DNA of 64,000 nt from positions 3,782,001 through 3,846,000 of the forward strand of contig NC_085925.1 of NCBI RefSeq assembly GCF_035222485.1, written 5' to 3'. A program made the position numbers and the translations under genes. This stretch comes from Podospora pseudoanserina (taxonomy: Eukaryota > Ascomycota > Sordariomycetes > Sordariales > Podosporaceae). The notes under the pieces were generated by a model. It did no database searches. It saw nothing but the letters and a program-made list of their open reading frames with translations, and had not been told where the DNA came from. Shown piece by piece: positions 10,601 to 19,783 of this stretch (positions are counted from its first letter, which is position 1; each line of letters starts with the position of its first letter).

Positions 10601-11935
10601 GAGGATGACTACGGCCGCAAGACGATCAGGAGTTGATTGGAGGAGGTACGGCGTCAGTTGGCTCCGAACAAGGTCGTCACTCGTCTTTTTCTGTCTCTTT
10701 TCGGACTCGACTGCCAGTTTTATCTCTTGGGAAATCCTACGCTGCAGGTCGGTATGCCACTCGAAAAGCCTGGCGTTAAGACCAGGACTCGACAAGCCAA
10801 GTCCCATCTCGGACATTGCCTGACTTTCCTTGCGCCAACGGTCGACGGCGGCATCGATTGTATCCTTCTCCAAGCGAGACTGGATCTCCCTCCGCTCCGC
10901 TGGAGAAAGAGAGCTGATGTCTCGGCCATCTGGGACCTCAGCGAAGAGTGAAATGGTCTTCTTTAGTGATGTGAGGCCAAGACCTTTTTGTGTTGTGGCA
11001 AGGACCTCGGGAGGAACGGTCGACTTGGAGTCGATGGAAGACTTGGTCTGGTTGAAGAATTGGGCTGTTTCATCGTTGATCTTGGGTGCCGGCTCGGGTT
11101 CGATGGGGGAAGGCTCGGCCACAGTGTAGGTGAGGGAAGGACTGATTTTTGCTATCCTGGCCAGGTCCTCAGAGGACAAGATGTCGCCTAGATCCATCGT
11201 GGTGTTCTCGGGTAGCAGGCTCATAAACCTATTCACCCGGGTCCGCAATCTGGAGCCGGTACAGCAAAGCAGTGACAGCTTCAGCATGTACCCGATGGTC
11301 TCGCTCCTGGCCGGCAACACTCCATGAATCCGGGTTTCGTAGAGAGAGAAAACGTCTTCGCCTGCCGACTTGCCAGACGTTTCCACATCTTCCCCGCCCA
11401 TCTCTATCCTCGCAATTCGGGCCCTCAAATAGGCGTGGTGGATCTGAAGCATTTCGAGCACCGAGAGACCGCCCAGTTCCTCGAGACGTCTGGCAACCAT
11501 GGCGGCCCGCTCCAGTCTCCCGACCTTGATGCAGGCATCAAACATGGACAGGAGCTCGGCATGATCACCAGGAATGCCGGACTGGTTCATTCGACCTCGG
11601 GGGGGGCGCGGCAAATCGTCCGGGACTTGGACGGTGTTGGTGACATCAATGGGCCGCAGCTGATAGAGCGGGATTGCGTCGAGGGGGGCATTTTCGATAT
11701 GTTGTTCGGTGACTGTTGTGGCGAGCTTTCTTTCGAAGCCAACAAGAGCACGGTATGTTTTCTTGGTTGACGGTCTTAACACGGGGCCTGTATTAAGGAA
11801 GCGTTGCGTCTCGGCGGGGACACGGCTTGAGCTGGAGGGGAGTAGGCATCTCGAGGGGTGTCGTGACGAGCTGGACGTCAGCAGGGTCCGGACTGGGAGT
11901 GTATGCCGGGTGGCTACTCGCGACCGAACGAGCAT
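7652..11935 (-). CDS. RPO41: mitochondrial DNA-directed RNA polymerase (T7-like)
   Basis: Single-subunit phage-type RNA polymerase that transcribes mitochondrial DNA in the matrix (yeast Rpo41, Neurospora CYT-5). Single exon, 1,427 aa from the ATG at 11935. The N-terminus (MLVRSRVATRHTLPVRTLL) is Arg/Ser-rich without acidic residues for about 40 residues, a typical mitochondrial presequence. Seen signatures are DFRGRAYPVPTYLNH, the catalytic-Asp motif HQDGTCNGLQHYAALGGD (Asp near residue 900), the fingers motif KVVKQTVMTNVYGVT near 970, the second catalytic-Asp motif VHDSFWTHASD near 1200, and the family's invariant C-terminal end SKYFFS. An insert of about 60 residues in the late C-terminal part is acidic with repeated DGMEDGMEHGME-like text. 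The frame is open upstream to 12088, but only from a TTG. It is divergent from the Atp25 gene, another mitochondrial expression factor. Confidence 0.97.
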   Translation of the reverse strand: MLVRSRVATRHTLPVRTLLTSSSSRHPSRCLLPSSSSRVPAETQRFLNTGPVLRPSTKKTYRALVGFERKLATTVTEQHIENAPLDAIPLYQLRPIDVTNTVQVPDDLPRPPRGRMNQSGIPGDHAELLSMFDACIKVGRLERAAMVARRLEELGGLSVLEMLQIHHAYLRARIARIEMGGEDVETSGKSAGEDVFSLYETRIHGVLPARSETIGYMLKLSLLCCTGSRLRTRVNRFMSLLPENTTMDLGDILSSEDLARIAKISPSLTYTVAEPSPIEPEPAPKINDETAQFFNQTKSSIDSKSTVPPEVLATTQKGLGLTSLKKTISLFAEVPDGRDISSLSPAERREIQSRLEKDTIDAAVDRWRKESQAMSEMGLGLSSPGLNARLFEWHTDLQRRISQEIKLAVESEKRQKKTSDDLVRSQLTPYLLQSTPDRLAAVVILSLLSLVSTYGVDKGVPLTRVVHHLASSVEEDIRVYKATQSIPKEMARTQKAREQKAKTLLKVAKARDYYAAKRGGQEEPAQAANDGKVFSSDLPLPILEPRWPATTKTKFGALLLGAFLDTAKVTVVREHPETKELVSQMQPAFSHSTQLRRGKKVGVIVPNRALVDILKTEPRVEVLARHLPMVVEPEPWTKWEKGGFIEYPTSVVRAKAQEKDQQIYTEAAIERGDMEQMMKGLDVLGQTAWRINRKVFDVMLEAWNNGAEVANIPAVNPNLPMPPEPENLDDPLARRVWLKAVKAVENEKGGLHSQRCFMNFQLEIARAFRDQTFFFPHNLDFRGRAYPVPTYLNHMGADHMRGLLKFAKGKPLGTNGLRWLKIHLANVYGFDKASLAEREEFANENLQNALDSVRNPLNGNGWWLKAEDPWQCLATCFELTDALEHPDPTKFVSHLPIHQDGTCNGLQHYAALGGDAWGAEQVNLIPGERPADVYSAVADIVAKRIDHDADELKLDLAIALKGKIVRKVVKQTVMTNVYGVTRTGARKQILKQLDALYPTIEADTGINPNVLASYCTSKVFDALSSMFKGAHDIQKWLGEIGGRVCQSLNAEQLRRIAMEEQDEVEHQQAQQALYEADSHRPRPKKVASDEVTIMAPKRKSKSLRAVKNESTLEALKEKFLSTIVWTTPLRMPVVQPYRNTANRVIATCLQNLSLMDTNRSDPVNRRKQLQAFPPNFIHSLDASHMMLSALESDERGLTFAAVHDSFWTHASDVDIMSDIIRDSFIRIHEEDVIGRLKREFEARFGDSVYLATVVKNTPAGKAIEDWRKGFRMTARQELLLEVKRLKLLKSEVPSERLEGEEMVTPASILEKLGSPDSMVGAAEAVEAEADTTAAPDDGMEDGMEHGMEGEADATELLGEGEQADESAQVSGKKWEKNLFSARKDKNFPNNTTQQQKVTVWLPLTFPDIPAKGDFDIQMLRQSKYFFS

Positions 11936-12413
11936 TGTTATGTGTGCGAGCTGGGGAGCCTCGGAAAGTAGGCGAGGGAGGTGGTGGGCGAGGCGGCAGT
12001 CGGGGGCGAAGAGTGCGCGGTCCGCGAGAATGGCGGGCGGGCGGGTCAATGATACATGAAACAGGCGTTTATAGATGGCGAGCTGCAAAAGGAGGGGTGT
12101 TTTGATGCAATAGGCCGGTCAAAAGAGGGCTGCCGGCGTCGAAATGGTCAACAGGAAAAGAGAAAAATCGAGTGCAGCGATACGTGATGATCGCCTCAAA
12201 CTGATAACGCCCACAGCCAAAATTTTGCCCACCAGTCCCAACGCTGGTGCAGTCAGTGGGGATGAGCTCTGCCGTGACCAATCAGATGTGAGACAAGATT
12301 TTCCAGAAGGCGAAACGGAGCTGGTCTTCAACGGGCACGGACTCCTCTTGAAAACATCCCCCACGATATCAACATCAACATCACGGCTCATTCAATTGCA
12401 AAACAAAACAATC
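11936..12413. promoter_or_regulatory. divergent promoter, RPO41 / ATP25
   Basis: A 478-bp gap between the starts of two nuclear genes for mitochondrial gene expression, so it is a candidate shared regulatory region. The plus-strand frame of ATP25 is open back to an ATG at 12144, so part of this interval could be translated if that start were used. I prefer 12414 because it gives a classic presequence. Confidence 0.55.
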
Positions 12414-13520
12414 ATGGCCGGACCCTCTGTCACCGGAGCCATCCGCTGCTCATCTTGCACTCGGTCTGTCTTTCGAAGCTTAATAGGAAGCATCGCGGAA
12501 TCCCGGACACCTCAAGCAGCACTTCGTTCCCAACGTTTGGTAACCCCGGCTGTTGGCTCAAGATATCATTCATCTTTTCGAGCATCCCCGCCACTGAGGG
12601 GAGGACCCGCCTTGGAAGAAACCCTTCAAAGAGAAGAACTCGACGGATCCATCTCTTCATCGAACCTCGACAGCAACAATGCAACTACAACCACGACCAC
12701 CACTACTACCAGCAGCGAGCCATCCGATGTCCCTTGGTACCTCCAGGTTGAGCCGCCAAGACATCCCACGCTGATGCACGAGCCGCCACCATTGCCAGAC
12801 ATCCCCGAGGACTCGCCCAAAGTGATGGAACCTCTCCTCAAGTACATCTCGGAGGAATTGGGCATGGATGATTTGTCCCTGGTCGACCTGCGTGATAGGG
12901 ACCCTCCAGCGGCGATAGGCCAAGACGTCATCATGATTGTCGGCACAGCCCGCAGTGAGCGCCATCTTCACGTCTCTGCTGATCGGTTGGTGCGATGGCT
13001 GAGAGGTCGTGGAATTGGTGCCGACGCGGATGGTCTCTTGGGCAGGAATGAGCTCAAGATCAAGTTGCGCCGTATCGCGCGCAAGGCCAAGATGCTGGGG
13101 ACCGCGAGGAGTGCTCGTGCCGGTGATGATGGAATCACCACCGGTTGGATCTGCGTCAACCTGGGAAACGTTGGTGGGTCGAGAAGGGAGGTTCAGATGG
13201 TAGACGAGGAGGGGAGGTCCATGGGTTTTGGCGTGCCCCGGACAGGGGCCTCGGTTATTGTTCAGATGTTGACTGAGAGCAGGCGCCAAGAGTTGGATTT
13301 GGAAAATCTTTGGGAAGAGATGGGTAGGGAGGCTGTTGAGACCTACGAACGCCCACCGCCCCTCCGACGGGACTTCAGTGGATACAAGGCGTATGCCGGT
13401 CGTCGTACCAGGTCAGAGGGATATCGTCCTCGACGCATTCGCGAATTCTCTACCGCGGCGGTACCTCAAGGGACAATAGCGGCTCTTGCGGTGAAGGCGT
13501 TCAGGAATGGGCGTGGTTGA
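12414..13520 (+). CDS. ATP25: short Atp25-type mitochondrial protein with RsfS-like domain
   Basis: Mitochondrial factor of the Atp25 family, in which the N-terminal half resembles bacterial ribosome-silencing factor RsfS and supports F-type ATP synthase Atp9-ring assembly. Single exon, 368 aa. The ATG at 12414 gives a presequence-like start (MAGPSVTGAIRCSSCTRSVF). After a Thr-rich linker encoded by ACC/ACT repeats comes the RsfS-like domain at about residues 138-270, with LLKYISEELGMDDLSLVDL, MIVGTARSERHLHVSADRLV and GWICVNLGN. The protein ends about 100 residues later (AALAVKAFRNGRG). The family's second half, known in yeast for stabilising ATP9 mRNA (yeast protein 612 aa), is absent, and the next gene starts 174 bp downstream on the other strand. 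An in-frame ATG at 12144 would add 90 residues with no presequence character. Confidence 0.85.
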   Translation: MAGPSVTGAIRCSSCTRSVFRSLIGSIAESRTPQAALRSQRLVTPAVGSRYHSSFRASPPLRGGPALEETLQREELDGSISSSNLDSNNATTTTTTTTTSSEPSDVPWYLQVEPPRHPTLMHEPPPLPDIPEDSPKVMEPLLKYISEELGMDDLSLVDLRDRDPPAAIGQDVIMIVGTARSERHLHVSADRLVRWLRGRGIGADADGLLGRNELKIKLRRIARKAKMLGTARSARAGDDGITTGWICVNLGNVGGSRREVQMVDEEGRSMGFGVPRTGASVIVQMLTESRRQELDLENLWEEMGREAVETYERPPPLRRDFSGYKAYAGRRTRSEGYRPRRIREFSTAAVPQGTIAALAVKAFRNGRG

Positions 13521-13694
13521 GGATCCATCGAGGCAACTACCAGGTATGACGTGAGCTGTAATGATTAGTGTACAACACTGTACTGTATCTGCATGCAACC
13601 TTTTGATACACAACAATGGCATGTCCTTGGCAAATCAGAGTGAAAAAGTGTCTGGCTATGAAGGCTTTGTGTCACACTCAATTTTCTGTTTCTT

Positions 13695-14981
13695 TTACAA
13701 CCTCGCAGACTCCTTCATGACCTCTCTCAACATGGGAGCCACCTGCTTTCTGCTACTCCCAACATCCATCTGCCTCCAACACGCCCTCCACTCACCACCC
13801 TCCTCCCCATCCAGTTCTCCATTGTTCCACTTCTCCAGCCCCAGTGACCCCCCATTCTTCTCGGCAAATCTTCTCGCGACCTTCACAGCGTCCTGACCAC
13901 CCAACCCCCAAACAAGCAGCTCCCTCGTAAAGACACCGCCCGGCTTGGAGACTGTCATAACCGCCGCAATATCCAGCTGCTGCTCCTTGGCCCAGTCCTT
14001 AAGAGCAGCCAAGAACGTCTGCTTATCCCCCACCTCAGCCAAGCAAGTCTCAAAGCCCTGAACAATGGTTGATACCCCCAAGTTCAACGACCCATCGGTC
14101 CACTTTTTGTAATCCTTTCTGAGAATGTCGCGGTAGGACAGGTGAAGGATACTATCCTTCAGCTCCGAAAGATGATCAAAATACTTCTCTCTGTCGTATC
14201 TTTGCCTGTTTGACCTGGCAACACTGAGAGTGGCAACAAGCTTCTCCTCCGCATACGCTGCGGCATTGACATCCCAGTCTGTGGTCTTATCTTTTGAAGT
14301 GAGTTTGACAGTGTCGATCAAGATGGGAGCCATGGCCACCCTGGCCAGTTCCTCGTCGATTTCTTGGTGGCTTTGGAGCTGATCCCAGATTGGTTGGCAC
14401 TGTGAGAGAACGAGACTCATGCAGCTGCCGCATTTGGCGAATACTCTTGGTTGGGCGTGGGAGGGGATGATGCCCTCGTCATCGTGGTGGTCGACGCAGC
14501 CTACGACGAATTTGTCATAACCGCGCTTAGTGAGGTCGCCGGTGAGGACGTTGTGATCGACTAGGTACCATTTTGTTGCTGATGGTGGCAGATCAGAAGG
14601 TGAAGGGAGGTCGGAGAGGGTGATCAGGTCGTCTGGGGTGACTGAATTGAAGGAGGGGGGGAAGATTGCGTTGAGCTCAGCACGGAGGGCAAGGTCGGCA
14701 CGGGGGAGGTTGGAGAGCGGGATGTGGAGAACTGACTGGGATGAAGGGGCATGGGTGCGGAAGTAGGCATAGAGGACGGCTGAGCAGATTGAATCCAGGT
14801 CTGACAAAGAATGTCAGTGAGATGAGATAAGATGGGTATAAATGTGTGTGTATGATGGGGGCATACCAGCAGACTCATTTCCTACCACAAAAGTGAGAGG
14901 ATTCGGTCTTTGAGATGGAGGTGCCGTGAGTGCCTTGCGGGCTGTAGCCAGAAATGACTTGAGGGACACCCTCTGTGCCAT
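13695..14981 (-). CDS. PPX1: cytosolic exopolyphosphatase, DHH family (Ppx1-like)
   Basis: Manganese/magnesium-dependent hydrolase releasing phosphate from linear polyphosphate chains (DHH superfamily, yeast Ppx1 type). Exon 1 is 14868-14981 plus base 14867; the intron is 14801-14866 (GTATGC...TGTCAG); exon 2 is 13695-14800. The product is 406 aa. The splice rebuilds the metal-binding motif VVGNESADLDSICSA. Later motifs are the DHH-like VGCVDHHDDEG and the DHHA2-type C-terminal part with VMTVSKPGG and the FAEKNGGSLGLEKW region. The start MAQRVSLKSFLATARKAL is the first ATG of exon 1. The gene is divergent from the amidotransferase-like gene. Prune-like phosphodiesterase is the main alternative, but the arrangement fits Ppx1 better. 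Confidence 0.88.
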
Positions 14982-15571
14982 GGTGAATTGCACTTTTGGT
15001 GAGGTTTCTGCGAAGATTCTCCGACGTGAGATGAATGAAGTGGCAGCTCGTCTGACCTATATGTCAACCTCTGGCTGCTTCAGAGGCTCCTTCAACTCCG
15101 AGTAAAGATACGTACGTAGCACAACGGCAGGTCCGGAGAAAATTGCCTTTCTCGTGTTAAGGTTCCCGTCAAGAGTAGCCGTCGGGTATCACACGAGCAC
15201 AACAACCTTGCTTGCCTTGTCAGTGTAAATTTAGATGTCAAACAGGGAAGTCCCCATGAGGAACCCAGGGGCCCAGGACCCGGCAAGCAACGGCTCTTGG
15301 CGCTGTCACGGCCCGACAGAACCCTGGAACGCCGTGGCGGGTGGGGGCCGCTTCTCCGACAACGGCCGAGTTTGAATACGGGAAGGTCCACTCGTGCCTT
15401 ATCATCTCATCCGTGTCATTGATAAGCCCCGCCGTTGAGCTGCCATCTCATCTCACCCAACACCATTTGTTTTGTCGTGATAGCGCTTCATGATAGTCAT
15501 TCAGTAACCAGCTGTGTTTTCTTTTTGGACACATCTCAGCTCATACCTACTGTCAACACCACACCAGCAGC
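14982..15571. promoter_or_regulatory. divergent promoter, PPX1 / GATase-like gene
   Basis: A 590-bp gap between two outward-facing starts. It includes a GC-rich stretch around 15290-15370 and a pyrimidine-rich leader before 15572. No coding sequence is supported. Confidence 0.45.
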
Positions 15572-16402
15572 ATGGCACCCATCCGCCTCGCCATCCTCGA
15601 AGCCGACACTCCGGTCCCCCAAGCCAACGAAAAGTACAAGGGCTACCTCGGCATTTTTACTCACCTCTTCAGACGTGCTGTGGACCCTGAACCTCTTGAA
15701 TCAATTTTGACCATCACGGGCCATGACATTGTCGCCTTTCCCTCCACCGCCTACCCCGACCTCGACTCGATAGACGCAGTCCTTATCACCGGCTCAAAGT
15801 ACAACTCGTTCGATAATGACGACTGGATACTGTCCCTGGTGGAATTTACCCGCAAAGCTCTCATCCATCCCCGCGTAAAAGTAATAGGCGTCTGCTTCGG
15901 GCATCAGATCGTGGCCAGGGCAATGGGATGTCTCGTTCAACGAAGTGACAAGGGGTGGGAGGTCTCAGTGACGGAAACGACTCTCACAGACAAGGGAAAG
16001 CAGATATTTGGAAACCACCAAAGTCTTGTACGTTGCCCCTCTCCCCTATCCTTTTCACCTATTCTAAGAACAATCCACCAGAAAATCCAACAAATGCACC
16101 GCGACCAAGTCTACGGCATCCCCGCTGGCGCCCAACTCCTCGCCTCCACCGAAAAGTGCCCCAACCACGGCTTCCTCGTTCCCAACCGTGTCATTACCAT
16201 CCAAGGCCACCCGGAATTCACCTCTGAAATCATGAACGAAATCCTCGTCTTGCGGCACGGCACCGGCTTGTTTACTGACGAAGTGTACGAGTCTGGCGTG
16301 CAGCGCAATGGCGATCACCACGACGGGGTGGATGTCACGAAAGTGTTTATCCAATTTCTTCAGGACGAGTTCGATGAAGAGGAAGATCCAGCGCAAAAAT
16401 AG
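15572..16402 (+). CDS. class I glutamine-amidotransferase-like protein
   Basis: A stand-alone GATase1 domain of the GMP-synthase-like group (fungal relatives include yeast YLR126C). The family acts on glutamine amide nitrogen or related gamma-glutamyl substrates, but this protein's exact substrate is not evident. Exons are 15572-16027 and 16082-16402, with an intron at 16028-16081 (GTACGT...CACCAG), giving 258 aa. The nucleophile elbow is IGVCFGHQIVARAMG with Cys at residue 108. The catalytic His/Glu pair is in IQGHPEFTSEI (His 195, Glu 197). The intron is 54 nt, a multiple of three, and contains no in-frame stop. Retaining it would add 18 residues, but splicing restores the conserved QSLKIQQMHRDQV join. 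Confidence 0.88.
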   Translation: MAPIRLAILEADTPVPQANEKYKGYLGIFTHLFRRAVDPEPLESILTITGHDIVAFPSTAYPDLDSIDAVLITGSKYNSFDNDDWILSLVEFTRKALIHPRVKVIGVCFGHQIVARAMGCLVQRSDKGWEVSVTETTLTDKGKQIFGNHQSLVRCPSPLSFSPILRTIHQKIQQMHRDQVYGIPAGAQLLASTEKCPNHGFLVPNRVITIQGHPEFTSEIMNEILVLRHGTGLFTDEVYESGVQRNGDHHDGVDVTKVFIQFLQDEFDEEEDPAQK

Positions 16403-17577
16403 AAGGCTCCACATTTACCTAGCGATAGATTCGAAATGCATGCCGAAGATGCCGAATAACACGTATCTTCCCTGTTTACCGTGTACTTGGTAGTGCGAGT
16501 GAAAAAGAAACGCTTTTGGGTTACGTATTTAGTCCAGAGCACTTCACACCGATATCATGTTGCCACAATACCTCCATCGCCTCACAGTCCATTTACCATT
16601 AGACCTCTCTTCAGGTTGTCAGATTGATGGAATGGTGCCGTATCTAAGCTCAAGTCTCACCCCCTGTCCACACTAAACAACCCCCCCTGACACCCCCAGA
16701 TCTCCCTCCGCCGATCACCCGCCCACACCATCTCCGCGCCCCAAGATAGATCGCGATCATCACACCTCCCACCTTCCAGTTTTATCTCTTTGTCCCCTGA
16801 CTCTATTTAGGCAGCCACAGCAGCATGTCTCAGTCAAAGAGCACAAATGTCTCACTCTTTTCAAAGTCTAGACCCAACCTTCCCTCCGCAGTTTATGTCG
16901 TTGAGCAGAATATGTCTTGGTGGACCCTGACGATCACACCATTCGCTTTTGCTCCGGACTGATAACTTGCGAATAGGTTGCTCCGGCTGTCGATGCGTTG
17001 CTGAATGTAGGATACACCGAAGCAAGACCTCACGCACTAGAGGACAAATCACCGACGTGGTGCCTAGCTGACTTTGAATGGGTAGATACCTAGTGAAGCG
17101 TTGATGTTGATGTGATGTTTCTGCCACGGGCATGGTATGTCCAAAGTAAGAATGACCATGACTGACGGTATTCCTCAACCCAAGCCTGCCCACCTGCTCC
17201 ATCCTCAACTACCCATGATCACAGCACAAACCCAAAGATTATCGTAAATGCCTAGCTTCGAGGCCAATGTAATTCCTATCTGACTGACTGCTAACAATGT
17301 CTACCGCGGCCCAGCCTGTTCCATCCACCGTTTCCCACCTCAACCTATGCAAATGCTCTCATCCCACCCAGAGAAGAAAAGGAAAAACGCCATGAAAGAA
17401 CAATGGGGGTATACCGGTATAGATCCATCTTTTTGCCCTTATAACGCCATTTGACCCATGAAAACACAACAAACCCCCAAAAAAAAAAAGACAAAGAAAA
17501 AAAGCTGAATGCATTAACCACCCCTAAAAAACCTCCCCATGTACCTCGGTAAAAATGAATAATGCACCCTGTAACCC
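16403..17577. other. convergent intergenic stretch
   Basis: This 1.18-kb interval lies between the stops of two convergent genes. It presumably holds their 3' untranslated regions. The longest open frame (minus, 16861-17208) has no coding character that I can defend. Confidence 0.45.
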
Positions 17578-19783
17578 TCAAACCGCCGCACTGTGACTCC
17601 TCTCCCCTCTTTCCCTTCTCCTTCCAGAATGAACCCTCATCGGCGTTGACTTCGCCGTCATCTCTTCCCCCTCCGGCTCGTCTTCCTCCTCATCACTATC
17701 TATCCCTATCCTCTCCAAATCCACATCCCACCACTCCCTCTCCCGTGCATGAACCGCCCTAACCCCCCTATTTATAGCCCGCCTCTCACTCAAAATCTCT
17801 CCTTCCCTCCTTTCCCTCGCCAACCTCCCATCCACCAGCATTTCTTCCCTCGTTCTGCCCGCCGTGGTCCCCCCCCCGGCCTTCGTGCTACTCCCCGCCC
17901 ACCCAAAATAATACCCCAACCGCTTCCTCACCACCTCCCCCACCTTTCGTCCACTCGCATGCCTCCACGGCTGCTCCCTCACCGCAAAAAGCATGCAGTC
18001 TACCATTCCTTGCACGCTCAGGCTCAGAATCCCCAGAATCAGTAACCACTGCGGGTCGTTCCTCTTGACCGAGTCATCATACCCCATGACGTGGCTCACA
18101 AAGGGAAAGGTCCAGATGATCATGTACACGAGAGGATATACGAAAAGTGACCGTAATTGGCGGCGGATTTTCTCCCGGTTCTTGCTCACGTCGCTGCCGC
18201 CGGCGGGCTCAAACGCTAGAGTGGAGGCGTTAAGGTAGGTCGCCCCCACGGGATAGTTTCCCGCCGTGTTGGTCTGTGTTGTTGTGCGAGTTCCACCCGA
18301 CAAAAGTGTGCCCGCGGCGGAGGAACGGTTGGAGGGTCCGCGGCGGAGCATAGTAAAGATGTTAGGGAGGGAGAGGACCCGTTTGCTGTTGTTGGTCGCT
18401 CTCGAGGTGCTGGTGCTATAGCGAGAATGCCCCCCGGCAGGGTCGAGACTGCCGGGGGCGGTCGCGTAGAGAGGTCGGTCGAAGAAAGTGTCACTCGGTG
18501 AGGATGCTGGGTATGGATCGCCGAGCACCGTGGCGCGCCGGAGAGACTGTTGCCCTGCTATTGGGACGGCGGAGACAGGAGAGGCCGCGTGAGCCGCCGG
18601 TGGCGGTGAGGGTAAGCCTGGATCCACCACCGACAGAGGGTCCTGCATGTCGTCGATTGACACGTCTGGTGATGTGGTTGCCTGGTTGAAGCCGCCCCAG
18701 TTCCATTGGATCGACCGCCTGGGCTGAGAAACCGGTGTTCTAGACGGGGAACCACCCGCAAAAGAGGACTCGGTGTTTCCTGTGTCCTCCACCCGCAACG
18801 TGCCGACGGAGGATGCGGACATTTGTCGCGTCTTCACGAGGTTGATCGTGTCAGTAGTAGAGGTTCGTTTCGAACTGGGTGTCGATGGAATAAGTCCGTG
18901 GTAAGAGATTCGCGGTAGCGTTAATGCGGGGGAGCTGAGCTGTCGCTGGTGTCCGTCTGGTTGCTGATATGTTTGATCCGCACCGCTCATTTGCCGTGGA
19001 GGCGGCAGACTAGTGGAACTCCTTCTCCCATAGTCGTCCATCCGCTTCCTGATGTAGATGTAAATAAAAGCGTATATACCAATGATGCTGGCACATATCA
19101 GATACCGTGGTATCCAGCTCAGTGCCAGCCTGGACCAACCATTGTCGGTCCGGAGGTAGCAGTAGTGTCCCACATTCTCAAACCCGTTGCCATTGATAAA
19201 AGCCAAACAAGCGGTGGAAACTGGAAACAGGTAAAAGACCGAGTATGCCAAGTGTCGGTAAGGGTAGAGGCCGGATTTCGGTCGGAATATATACATGACG
19301 GAATGCAGCGCAATGAGTAGAATGGCGACATCTGAGGATTCGATGCCGATGGCGAGGGCAAAGCCGCTGAACTGGCAGAAAGCTGAATCCGACTCGATGG
19401 TCCCGTGATATAAGCTGACAAGCGGAAAGACAACGAAGGCGGCGGACTTGACAAAGTCACTTTGGACAAGCAACAAGATCAACCTGCATTCTCTGTTAGT
19501 CCATGTTCCAATAACTGAACCAAACGTGGATGGGCACTTGCTCGTGCCGGAAACTTCGCCTCATCTTGACAAACCAGTAGAGGGTGGATAATGTCGAGAC
19601 GACGCTGACCGAAGCAAAGGTGAGAGACAATATTGTCAGGATGTAGACTGTGTGTTCTGTGTGTTGGTCATCGGCCACGTATCGGCTCGTGATCGGTGAC
19701 ATCAGCTCGACCGGCACGGAGCTCCGTACGCTCGCTGGAGACGAGCCGTGGAGAAGCTCCATCATGGCAGAGAAAAAAACCAT
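17578..19783 (-). CDS. gpr-4: Git3-type G-protein-coupled receptor (GPR-4-like carbon sensor)
   Basis: Plasma-membrane seven-helix receptor of the Git3 class, which in fungi couples glucose or carbon signals to the cAMP pathway through a G-alpha subunit. Exons are 19542-19783 and 17578-19483, 715 aa. The intron at 19484-19541 is a GC-AG intron (GCAAGT...ATGCAG); only this join gives the family sequence RRSFRHELILLLVQSDF. Five helices occupy about residues 45-245 (for example VYILTILSLTFASVSVV, IGIESSDVAILLIALHSV). A Ser/Thr/Pro-rich third cytoplasmic loop of about 250 residues follows. The last two helices are LFVYPLVYMIIWTFPFVSHV and LLILGILSLSVQGMVDCMLF, followed by a cytoplasmic tail of about 120 residues. 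The start at 19783 is the first in-frame ATG; 19768 and 19765 are close alternatives. The ligand is not deducible from sequence. Confidence 0.88.

Noticed and set aside
12144-12413. Earlier in-frame ATG for the ATP25 gene
   Set aside because: It would add 90 residues rich in charged residues ahead of a typical mitochondrial presequence. The start at 12414 fits the family better.
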